Of a stretch of DNA of 64,000 nt, positions 55,157 through 62,448 are shown piece after piece. The notes beneath the pieces are model-generated. The model worked only from the letters and a program-made list of their open reading frames with translations. It was not told where the DNA came from and made no database searches. The stretch lies in contig JAWPMW010000001.1 in the NCBI GenBank assembly GCA_033344735.1, positions 1,246,171 to 1,310,170 on the forward strand, written 5' to 3'. Numbering within the stretch: the stretch's first letter is position 1; the number at the start of each line of letters is the position of its first letter. The position numbers and the translations under genes were made by a program. This DNA is from Gammaproteobacteria bacterium (GTDB lineage Bacteria; Pseudomonadota; Gammaproteobacteria; UBA4575).

Positions 55157-56428
55157 GTGGAAAATACTAATAACAATCATCACGCACTCAATAGAATTCA
55201 AGCTAGTGAACACTGCATCGATGAAAGCAAAATCTGTGGCCAAGCCCGCCATGTTGTCGAGACTCTGTTAAAAGCAGGCTACGAAGCCTATTTAGTCGGC
55301 GGCTGTGTTCGCGACTTAGTTTTAGGCATCGAGCCAAAAGACTTTGATGTTGCAACAAATGCGCACCCCGAACAGATCTGTGAGCACTTTGAAAATAGCC
55401 GTTTAATTGGTAGGCGTTTCCGTATTGTGCATGTTTATTATCATCGCAATAACATAGAAGTTTCTACATTTCGCGCACATACAGGCCAAACCAATAATCA
55501 GTCATCTAAAGCTGGAGCTAGCGGTAGAATACTTCGCGATAATACATTTGGCACCATTGAAGAAGATGCTATTCGTCGTGACTTTACGATTAACGCACTC
55601 TACTATGACATTGACAATTCTGAAGTACTAGATTACTGCAACGGCTACCAAGACTTGCAAGCTCGCAAAATATGTATGATTGGGGACGTAGAAACACGTT
55701 ACCGAGAAGATCCTGTGCGCATGTTAAGAGCTCTTCGATTCCGTTCTAAATTGAACTTAGAAATAGAAGACAGGACTCAAAATCCAATTATTTCGATGGG
55801 TCACCTCCTTTCAGAAATACCGCCCGCACGTCTATTTGATGAAGTAATAAAGCTTTTCCATAGCGGCTCAGCAATACGTTGTTTTCATGAGCTAAATAAC
55901 TTCCAACTATTAAAAATCTTATTTCCAATCACTTTCAATGCGTTAAATCATGATGAATCATTTAGCTTGCTAATTCACAATGCTTTAGAAAATACTGACT
56001 CACGTATTAGAAACGGCAAGTCTGTTAACCCTGCATTTATATTTGCAATTTTACTATGGCGACCGTACTTACAATTATTAGAACAAAGCAGTCAACAAGG
56101 AATTCCCTATTCAGAAGGCGCGTGGTCTTCTGGGCGTACCACTGTACTAGATCAATCTTCTATAACTTCGATCCCAAAAAGATTTTCAATCACTATTTGT
56201 GAAATTTGGAAGCTGCAGAATCGTTTCACGAGGATGCATGGTCGCAAATCATTACAACTAATATCACATCCTCGATTTCGCGCAGCTTATGATTTTATGT
56301 GCCTTCGCGCTCACAGTGGAGAACTAGAAGAATCCGTCTGTAATTGGTGGACAAAAGTACAAACGTTGCCAGAGCAAGAACAGCGTAAAATGGTCGACCA
56401 AAATAATAAACCACGTACAAAAAAATAG
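55157..56428 (+). CDS. pcnB: Poly(A) polymerase I
   Basis: 423 aa with GTG start at 55157. The nucleotidyltransferase core is LVGGCVRDLVLGIEPKDFD (near residues 42-60), followed by RRFRIVHVYY and RRDFTINALYYD. Head/neck RNA-binding domain motifs EDPVRMLRALRFRSKL and ISEIPPARLFDEV-like blocks follow. It adds A-tails to RNA 3' ends. tRNA nucleotidyltransferases share the core, but the extra length and motifs fit PcnB, somewhat shorter than E. coli. It leads a unit with folK and panBC; folK follows by 26 bp. Confidence 0.93.
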   Translation: MENTNNNHHALNRIQASEHCIDESKICGQARHVVETLLKAGYEAYLVGGCVRDLVLGIEPKDFDVATNAHPEQICEHFENSRLIGRRFRIVHVYYHRNNIEVSTFRAHTGQTNNQSSKAGASGRILRDNTFGTIEEDAIRRDFTINALYYDIDNSEVLDYCNGYQDLQARKICMIGDVETRYREDPVRMLRALRFRSKLNLEIEDRTQNPIISMGHLLSEIPPARLFDEVIKLFHSGSAIRCFHELNNFQLLKILFPITFNALNHDESFSLLIHNALENTDSRIRNGKSVNPAFIFAILLWRPYLQLLEQSSQQGIPYSEGAWSSGRTTVLDQSSITSIPKRFSITICEIWKLQNRFTRMHGRKSLQLISHPRFRAAYDFMCLRAHSGELEESVCNWWTKVQTLPEQEQRKMVDQNNKPRTKK

Positions 56429-56454
56429 ACCACACAAAAATAAATACTAGGCTT

Positions 56455-56955
56455 ATGTTTAACCAATTAATTACAGATGCCTATATTGGCTTAGGAAGTA
56501 ACTTATTAAACCCTTTATTACAAGTTACCAGTGCTATTGAGCGACTGGATTTAATTGAACATACAGACCTTCACTCATCTTCCAGCTTATATTTGAGCCG
56601 CCCAATGGGTCCACCAGACCAACCTCCTTACGTCAACGCAGTAGCTTGGCTAAAAACTAGACTAAATGCTCATTCCTTATTGCTCAAATTACAAGCAATT
56701 GAAAATGAGTATGGGCGTACGCGTAATGGAGAACACTGGGGACCACGAACATTAGACCTTGATATACTAGTTTATGGAAATTATACGCTTAAAAGTCAGA
56801 CACTTAGCGTTCCTCATCCAGGAATAAAATCACGAGAATTTGTTCTCTACCCATTGCACGAAGTGAATAAAAACCTCATCATTCCAAATTTAGGAGCTAT
56901 ACATCGTATACAACCACGATGCTATGCAAACGGACTCACCAGACTACCAATATAA
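56455..56955 (+). CDS. folK: 2-amino-4-hydroxy-6-hydroxymethyldihydropteridine pyrophosphokinase
   Basis: 166 aa. The YIGLGSNLLNP start (near residue 10), SSLYLSRPMGPPDQPPYVN (near 47) and the signature GPRTLDLDILVYG (near 96) with its paired Asp residues define HPPK. It transfers pyrophosphate to the pterin in folate synthesis. It sits between pcnB and the deoxynucleoside kinase, in the usual pcnB-folK-panB order. Confidence 0.96.
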   Translation: MFNQLITDAYIGLGSNLLNPLLQVTSAIERLDLIEHTDLHSSSSLYLSRPMGPPDQPPYVNAVAWLKTRLNAHSLLLKLQAIENEYGRTRNGEHWGPRTLDLDILVYGNYTLKSQTLSVPHPGIKSREFVLYPLHEVNKNLIIPNLGAIHRIQPRCYANGLTRLPI

Positions 56956-56956
56956 A

Positions 56957-57607
56957 ATGCCTACTCCATTACCAGACTACATCGTTATTGAAGGCCCGAT
57001 AGGTGTGGGCAAATCTAGTCTCGCAAGTCGCTTGGCTAATGACTTTAATTCTGAATTAATATTGGAAGAAGTTGATGAGAATCCATTCTTAGAACAATTT
57101 TACCAGCGTCCTCGTGAAGCAGCATTATCTACGCAATTGTTCTTTTTAATGCATCGCACTCGACAAATTCAAGAGTTACGCCAAGGCAGTATTTTTTCGC
57201 AATCCAAAATAGCCGATTACTTAATTGAGAAAGACCAGCTATTTGCACAAGTAACTCTAACACCAACAGAATACGAACTTTATCTGCAAGTTTACGAACA
57301 TATGATTGTAGATGCACCCAAACCTGACCTAGTAGTTTACTTACAAGCTCCGGTACCAACATTAATTGAACGCATACGCAAACGAGGCCGCAACTATGAA
57401 CGTTTTATTGAGTCTAGTTACTTAGAACAACTTAACGAAGCATATGCCAATTTCTTTTATCACTATAACGACACTCCTTTGCTCATAGTCAATGCTAGTG
57501 ACATTGACTTTATTAATAATGATCGTGATTACGAACAATTAAAGTCTCAAATCATGAATACCACTAGCGGGCGTCATTACTTTAACCCTCTTTCATTTGT
57601 CAGCTAA
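56957..57607 (+). CDS. Deoxynucleoside kinase family protein (deoxyadenosine/deoxyguanosine kinase-like)
   Basis: 216 aa from the ATG at 56957; an in-frame ATG at 56924 overlaps folK and is less likely. The P-loop IEGPIGVGKSSLASRL (near residue 11-26) opens the domain; the VDAPKPDLVVYLQAPVPTLI and ERIRKRGRNYERFIE (LID) blocks follow, as in deoxynucleoside kinases. Which nucleoside it phosphorylates is unclear. Such kinases often lie between folK and panB. It overlaps nothing; panB starts 7 bp after its stop. Confidence 0.88.
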   Translation: MPTPLPDYIVIEGPIGVGKSSLASRLANDFNSELILEEVDENPFLEQFYQRPREAALSTQLFFLMHRTRQIQELRQGSIFSQSKIADYLIEKDQLFAQVTLTPTEYELYLQVYEHMIVDAPKPDLVVYLQAPVPTLIERIRKRGRNYERFIESSYLEQLNEAYANFFYHYNDTPLLIVNASDIDFINNDRDYEQLKSQIMNTTSGRHYFNPLSFVS

Positions 57608-57614
57608 GTTAGTC

Positions 57615-58406
57615 ATGAGCACACAGAACTCTATTGGTGTCACAATCAATCAACTACAAAAAATGTGCAACAGCAATGAAAAGATTGCTTGTCTTACAGC
57701 TTATGATGCAGCATTTGCAAAATTATTAGATGAAGCCGGGATGGATGTCATATTGGTCGGTGACTCCTTAGGAATGGTAGTACAAGGAAACCCATCAACT
57801 GTGTCTGTCACTATGGACGATATGATTTATCACACAGAGTGTGTTGCTGGCTCTGCAAATCATTCCTTAGTGATATCAGACATGCCCTTTATGAGTTACA
57901 GCAATATCGATAGCGCACTATTCAATGCAACTCGTCTAATGCAAGAAGGTGGCGCACAAATGGTCAAGCTGGAAGCCACACAACGTCAAACAGAAATTGT
58001 TGAAGAACTCAGCGCTTGTGGTATTCCAGTATGTGCACATCTCGGATTACGGCCACAATATATTCACAAACTTGGTGGTTATCATGAACAAGGAACTGAT
58101 GCTGACTCAGCTAACGAACTATTATTAACAAGTGTGGCATTGGAAAACGCTGGTGCAGACATTCTATTAGTTGAATGCATACCCCCCAAGCTTGCTGCAG
58201 AAATTACAAAAACTGTCAGCATTCCAGTGATAGGTATTGGCGCAGGAAAAGACTGCAGTGGACAAATTTTAGTACTACAAGATATTCTTGGGATCACTCC
58301 GGGCAAGACTCCCCCATTTGTAAAAAATTATATGCGGTCTTGCAGCATCCAGGATGCAGTTACCAACTATATCAAAGATGTTAAGTCCGGCAATTTTCCT
58401 GCTTAA
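57615..58406 (+). CDS. panB: 3-methyl-2-oxobutanoate hydroxymethyltransferase
   Basis: 263 aa from the ATG at 57615. KIACLTAYDAAFAKLLDEAG (near residue 24), DVILVGDSLGMVVQG (metal Asp), VTMDDMIYHTECV, GAQMVKLE and IPVIGIGAGKDCSGQILVLQ are PanB motifs. It makes ketopantoate from 2-oxoisovalerate in pantothenate and CoA synthesis. panC follows by 20 bp; panD is not in the window. Confidence 0.97.
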   Translation: MSTQNSIGVTINQLQKMCNSNEKIACLTAYDAAFAKLLDEAGMDVILVGDSLGMVVQGNPSTVSVTMDDMIYHTECVAGSANHSLVISDMPFMSYSNIDSALFNATRLMQEGGAQMVKLEATQRQTEIVEELSACGIPVCAHLGLRPQYIHKLGGYHEQGTDADSANELLLTSVALENAGADILLVECIPPKLAAEITKTVSIPVIGIGAGKDCSGQILVLQDILGITPGKTPPFVKNYMRSCSIQDAVTNYIKDVKSGNFPA

Positions 58407-58426
58407 CATTAGCATTGATATAAAAC

Positions 58427-59272
58427 ATGAAGGTATATTCTGACTCCGAACGCATTCGCGAGCATATCGGTAGCCAGAAATCTAACGGAGAAAAAATTGC
58501 CTTAGTCCCAACCATGGGTAACTTACATAAAGGCCACACTTCACTGATTAAGCTAGCAAAATCATTAGGCTATCGAGTATCCGTTTCTATATTTGTTAAT
58601 CCTCTTCAGTTCAATCAAGAATGTGATTTCATCGATTACCCAAGAACTTTAGATGCTGATATTGAACAATTAAGCAACCTCAATGTGGATTTAGTTTTTA
58701 CCCCAGATACTAAATCCCTTTACCCTGCAGGCACAGAATCAGCAACTAATATTATTGTGCCTGAGTTGGCTGATGAATTTGACGGACATTATCGTCCAGG
58801 ACATTTTGAAGGCGTATGCACGGTTGTGTGCAAACTGTTTAATATTCTAACTCCCGATATCGCTGTATTTGGGAAAAAAGATTACCAGCAATTGTTAGTC
58901 ATCCGTCGTATGGTCAGCGACCTAAATTTCAATATAGACATTGTTGCCGGTGATACTGAGCGTGAAAGTAACGGTCTCGCTTTGAGCTCACGAAACACCC
59001 ATTTAAGCCCTGAACAACATGTGCTTGCCAGCCATTTATATACCAATTTAGAACTTGCAAAAACACAATTTTCAACTCAACGAATAGCTTCCTTAGAGCA
59101 TTCTGCCCGCTCAAATTTAGAGAAAATTGGTATGATAGTCGATTACTTCAGCATTCGAGATGCGGTCAATTTACAACCAGTTACAGATAACACTAAAAAT
59201 ATTGTGATTTTGGGTGCCGTCTGGCTAGGTAATACCCGTTTGATAGACAACATACTTTTCCCAATGCCCTAA
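58427..59272 (+). CDS. panC: Pantothenate synthetase
   Basis: 281 aa. The class I nucleotidyltransferase motif PTMGNLHKGHTSLI (near residue 28-41) and FVNPLQFNQECDFIDYPRTL fit, followed by RPGHFEGVCTVVCKLFNIL, FGKKDYQQLLVIRRMV and the LALSSRN loop near residue 188. It joins pantoate and beta-alanine. It is the last gene of the pcnB-panC unit, followed 53 bp later by a small membrane gene and a terminator. Confidence 0.97.
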   Translation: MKVYSDSERIREHIGSQKSNGEKIALVPTMGNLHKGHTSLIKLAKSLGYRVSVSIFVNPLQFNQECDFIDYPRTLDADIEQLSNLNVDLVFTPDTKSLYPAGTESATNIIVPELADEFDGHYRPGHFEGVCTVVCKLFNILTPDIAVFGKKDYQQLLVIRRMVSDLNFNIDIVAGDTERESNGLALSSRNTHLSPEQHVLASHLYTNLELAKTQFSTQRIASLEHSARSNLEKIGMIVDYFSIRDAVNLQPVTDNTKNIVILGAVWLGNTRLIDNILFPMP

Positions 59273-59325
59273 TTGTGTATACTAATACCATGCGAAGTCA
59301 TTAATAAATTTTCAGGAGAATAAAT

Positions 59326-59430
59326 ATGGCATGGTTTGTAGTTGGTCTCATTGTACTTGCGTTTATAGTCAATATTGCTGCGCAGTTAAATCTATTCTCA
59401 CACTTAAAGAACGGTACTATTTACCGATAA
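59326..59430 (+). CDS. Very small 34-aa single-helix membrane peptide
   Basis: 34 codons with ATG at 59326 and a strong CAGGAGAA ribosome binding site. The peptide is one hydrophobic helix (WFVVGLIVLAFIVNIAA, residues 3-19), a short polar part and a charged end (HLKNGTIYR). It ends before a strong terminator. It comes right after panC and could be the last gene of its unit, or stand alone. Not recognised as a family. Confidence 0.65.
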   Translation: MAWFVVGLIVLAFIVNIAAQLNLFSHLKNGTIYR

Positions 59431-59446
59431 TTCGGGCGCATTTCAC

Positions 59447-59476
59447 AAAAAAAGCGGGCTTTTGCCCGCTTTTTTT
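59447..59476. terminator. Strong bidirectional-looking terminator after panC and the 34-aa gene
   Basis: Seven A residues, GCGGGC, a TTTT loop, GCCCGC and seven T residues. The stem is symmetric, so it can act on both strands, but only the plus strand has a gene ending nearby (17 bp upstream). Confidence 0.92.
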
Positions 59477-59630
59477 GTGCTTAGAAATTGTCCCAGTCAC
59501 TTTGTTTACTATCGACCGTTCCTTGATATGATATTCACTGCTGTGTATTTCTCACCCTTAGTCTGATAAACGGTATAAGACAACTAAATCATAGTGCTCA
59601 ATTGTTTTTAAATCCTAGTATTATCCGCAG

Positions 59631-61238
59631 ATGATAGCCCCGCATTGGAAAAAACTTATTAATCACGCATCACTCATGCGTGATGTTGAAATGCGTCAGC
59701 TGTTTGATGAAGATCCTAATCGCTTTAAGAAATTTTCTATTCAATCAAATCCATTACTTGTAGATTTTTCTAAGAATAGAGTCATCGAGCAAACACTATC
59801 ATTGTTATTTAAGCTAGCTGAGGCAGCTGAAGTTGAAAAATGGCGTGACAAGATGTTTGCTGGAGAAATTGTTAACAACACCGAGCAACGCTCTGTATTA
59901 CATACTGCATTACGCAGCCCAGTAGATACTCATGTTAGTAATGAAGTAGACAATGAACTGGCTAGAATGGAGCGATTATGTAATAAACTGCATCACAATC
60001 AATGGCTCAGTTACAAAGATACGCCAATTAAAGAAGTTGTTGTCATTGGAATTGGCGGCTCTTATTTAGGACCCAAGCTTGCTTGTGAAGCACTCAGTCA
60101 CTTCACTCAACAAAATATTAAAGTTCATTACGTAGCGAACGTAGACGCACATTTACTAGATGAAGTTTTAAAACAGGTAGCCCCTGAAGACACCTTGTTT
60201 GTTGTTATATCAAAAAGCTTCTCTACCCAGGAAACTACTGCCAATGCAGAAACTGCTGCTGCATGGTTACGCGAGAAAAGCGGTATTAGACGTTCCGTTC
60301 GCAAACAATTTGTTGCTATCACTTCTAATGCCGAAGCAGCAAAATCTTTTGGCATTGATTCAGACCACATTCTAAATATGTGGGACTGGGTAGGAGGTCG
60401 CTACTCCTTATGGAGCACTGTTGGCTTTCCACTGGCACTTCAAATAGGCATGCAAAATTTTCGTAGCTTATTAACTGGTGCTTATGCAATGGATAAACAT
60501 TTCCAAACAGCTCCGTTAGATCAAAATCTACCTATAATTATGGGTCTGTTAGGAATTTGGTACATCAACTTTCTACATATGCCTCACCATGCAGTTTTAC
60601 CCTACGACCACCGTCTACGTAGTTTACCTGCTTACTTGCAGCAACTTGATATGGAGAGTAACGGCAAAAGTGTCACTCGTGATGGAAAGCGAACAAACTA
60701 CAATACTGGGCCAATCATATTTGGCGAAGCCGGAACCAATGGTCAACATGCATTTCATCAATTACTCCACCAAGGAATACCTATTGTTCCATGTGATTTT
60801 ATAGGTTTCTCAAAAGCTGAACATGAACATAGAAGCCACCATGACATTTTACTTGCAAACATGCTTGCTCAATCACAAGCAATGATGATGGGTCGATCAA
60901 AAAAAGAAACTATCGAATTATTAGCTAGCCAAAACATTACTGGCAAAATGGTTAAAGATCTATCCCCTCATATGACATTCCCAGGCAACCGGCCTAGCAA
61001 CACAATAATGTGTGAGTCGCTAACACCAACTACACTAGGCGCACTTCTTTCGCTTTATGAACACAAAGTATTTGTACAAGGCATAATTTGGAACATTAAC
61101 TCATTCGATCAGATGGGTGTGGAACTTGGAAAAACTTTAACTAATAAAATTCTTCCTGTGCTTCAAAGTGACAAAGAATTAGCCAGTGGAGATTGCTCCA
61201 CAAAAGCATTAATCGACTATATTCGAAAAACAAGCTAA
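59631..61238 (+). CDS. pgi: Glucose-6-phosphate isomerase
   Basis: 535 aa, close to the E. coli enzyme (549). IGIGGSYLGPKLACEAL (near residue 139), VGGRYSLWSTVGFPLAL (near 253), GTNGQHAFHQLLHQG (near 365, with the catalytic His) and the C-terminal QMGVELGKTL define Pgi. It interconverts glucose-6-P and fructose-6-P, in glycolysis and as the source of sugar nucleotides for the polysaccharide locus (inferred). It lies alone, 154 bp after a strong terminator. Confidence 0.97.
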   Translation: MIAPHWKKLINHASLMRDVEMRQLFDEDPNRFKKFSIQSNPLLVDFSKNRVIEQTLSLLFKLAEAAEVEKWRDKMFAGEIVNNTEQRSVLHTALRSPVDTHVSNEVDNELARMERLCNKLHHNQWLSYKDTPIKEVVVIGIGGSYLGPKLACEALSHFTQQNIKVHYVANVDAHLLDEVLKQVAPEDTLFVVISKSFSTQETTANAETAAAWLREKSGIRRSVRKQFVAITSNAEAAKSFGIDSDHILNMWDWVGGRYSLWSTVGFPLALQIGMQNFRSLLTGAYAMDKHFQTAPLDQNLPIIMGLLGIWYINFLHMPHHAVLPYDHRLRSLPAYLQQLDMESNGKSVTRDGKRTNYNTGPIIFGEAGTNGQHAFHQLLHQGIPIVPCDFIGFSKAEHEHRSHHDILLANMLAQSQAMMMGRSKKETIELLASQNITGKMVKDLSPHMTFPGNRPSNTIMCESLTPTTLGALLSLYEHKVFVQGIIWNINSFDQMGVELGKTLTNKILPVLQSDKELASGDCSTKALIDYIRKTS

Positions 61239-61256
61239 AACACTTAATCCAATTTT

Positions 61257-61847
61257 ATGCTGAACAAACCTTTTGCTCCAGCTGCTAAAGAAAATAGTAA
61301 TGCCATTCTTGACGTACTAAAACAAGAATTCAAAAATACAAACACAGTGCTTGAAATTGGTAGTGGGACAGGCCAGCATGCCGCCTATTTTTCACAACAT
61401 TTATCACATCTCAACTGGCAAGCAAGCGATAAACAAGAAATGCTTGCGGGCATTGCCATGTGGCTTAATGATAAAAATCTAGATAATGCGTTAACTCCAA
61501 TAGAGCTTGATGTAAATTTGAATTGGCCACAACAACACTATGATGGCGCATATGCCGCGAACATCGCTCATATCTTACATTGGAATGAAATTGAAGCGTT
61601 GTTCGCTGGACTAGACCAAACACTTACCAACTCAGCCGTATTTTGCTTATACGGCCCATTTAATATCAATGGAAAATACACAAGCGAAAGTAATCAGAGC
61701 TTTGATCAATGGTTAAGAAATCGAGATCCTCAATCTTGTATTAGAGATAAAAACGATCTTGATCAACTTGCAGTGAATAATAACTTTCAGGCTTCCACGC
61801 AATGGGAGATGCCAGCCAATAATAAAATATTAAGCTGGAGAAGATAA
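61257..61847 (+). CDS. DUF938 family SAM-dependent methyltransferase-like protein
   Basis: 196 aa. PFAPAAKENSNAILDVLKQE (residues 5-24) and the SAM loop VLEIGSGTGQHAAYF (near 36) are typical of the DUF938 family. ANIAHILHWNEIEALFAG and YGPFNINGKYTSESNQSFD follow. No substrate is known. It follows pgi by 18 bp and is convergent with ydbL, 3 bp apart. Confidence 0.94.
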   Translation: MLNKPFAPAAKENSNAILDVLKQEFKNTNTVLEIGSGTGQHAAYFSQHLSHLNWQASDKQEMLAGIAMWLNDKNLDNALTPIELDVNLNWPQQHYDGAYAANIAHILHWNEIEALFAGLDQTLTNSAVFCLYGPFNINGKYTSESNQSFDQWLRNRDPQSCIRDKNDLDQLAVNNNFQASTQWEMPANNKILSWRR

Positions 61848-61850
61848 ATA

Positions 61851-62183
61851 CTACTTCTTTTTCCACCCTGCTGCTGTTTGTATATAATTGCCAGCCTGAG
61901 TTTTTTCGATTGCTTTTTTACCTGCAAGCAGCTCAACTGTTTCTAAGCTAGTACTGTTTTTTGCAGCAATTGATTGATACTTGGCTTTACGCTTTGCATT
62001 AACATCGACAACAAGCCCCCTCACTTCGGCATCAGCATCTGCACTCACAACACCAAGATAACCATTTAATTGTTCTCCAATCAGTCCTTCACTTTTAACC
62101 TGTTGCAAGTCCACAGCGAAAACACATGCTGCATTTAATGCAATCAAACCAATAAACAATATTTTTAAAATTTTATTTTTCAT
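61851..62183 (-). CDS. ydbL: YdbL family (DUF1318) periplasmic protein
   Basis: 110 aa. A signal peptide (ILFIGLIALNAACVFA) precedes the mature part with LIGEQLNGYLGVVSADADAE and the GKKAIEKTQAGNYIQTAAG end, the DUF1318 signature. In E. coli YdbL modulates the YdbH-YnbE complex that moves phospholipids to the outer membrane. It follows ynbE by 15 bp in the same leftward unit. Confidence 0.93.
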   Translation of the reverse strand: MKNKILKILFIGLIALNAACVFAVDLQQVKSEGLIGEQLNGYLGVVSADADAEVRGLVVDVNAKRKAKYQSIAAKNSTSLETVELLAGKKAIEKTQAGNYIQTAAGWKKK

Positions 62184-62198
62184 TGTTGTTAATCCCTA

Positions 62199-62390
62199 TT
62201 AGAACAGACCGCTATCGTCGGCAAACACATCATCCAATTCTTTATCAACCTTAATACGCACTTCATGTTCAATCTTTATGTTCATGTTAATTGTAATAGG
62301 TTCATCTGGCGCTTCAACCTTAACCGTAGGATTACAAGCGGCTAGTAAAAAACTGACTACAAAAAACAGATACAAATGTGATTTATTCAT
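62199..62390 (-). CDS. ynbE: YnbE family lipoprotein
   Basis: 63 aa from the ATG at 62390; a longer frame to 62495 would overlap ydbH and is rejected. The lipobox is L-A-A-C (Cys19) in LFFVVSFLLAACNPTV. The mature part PDEPITINMNIKIEHEVRIK is the YnbE signature. YnbE bridges YdbH to the outer membrane in E. coli. It lies between ydbH (58 bp) and ydbL (15 bp). Confidence 0.92.
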   Translation of the reverse strand: MNKSHLYLFFVVSFLLAACNPTVKVEAPDEPITINMNIKIEHEVRIKVDKELDDVFADDSGLF

Positions 62391-62448
62391 TGGTGTTATA
62401 CCGATTATATGTAAATGGTTGACAAAGACTGGATCAATAAAGTTCCCA

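Noticed and set aside
59331-59531. 66-codon frame overlapping the 34-aa peptide and the terminator
   Set aside because: It runs through the terminator hairpin and lacks a ribosome binding site, whereas the overlapping 34-aa frame has a strong one.
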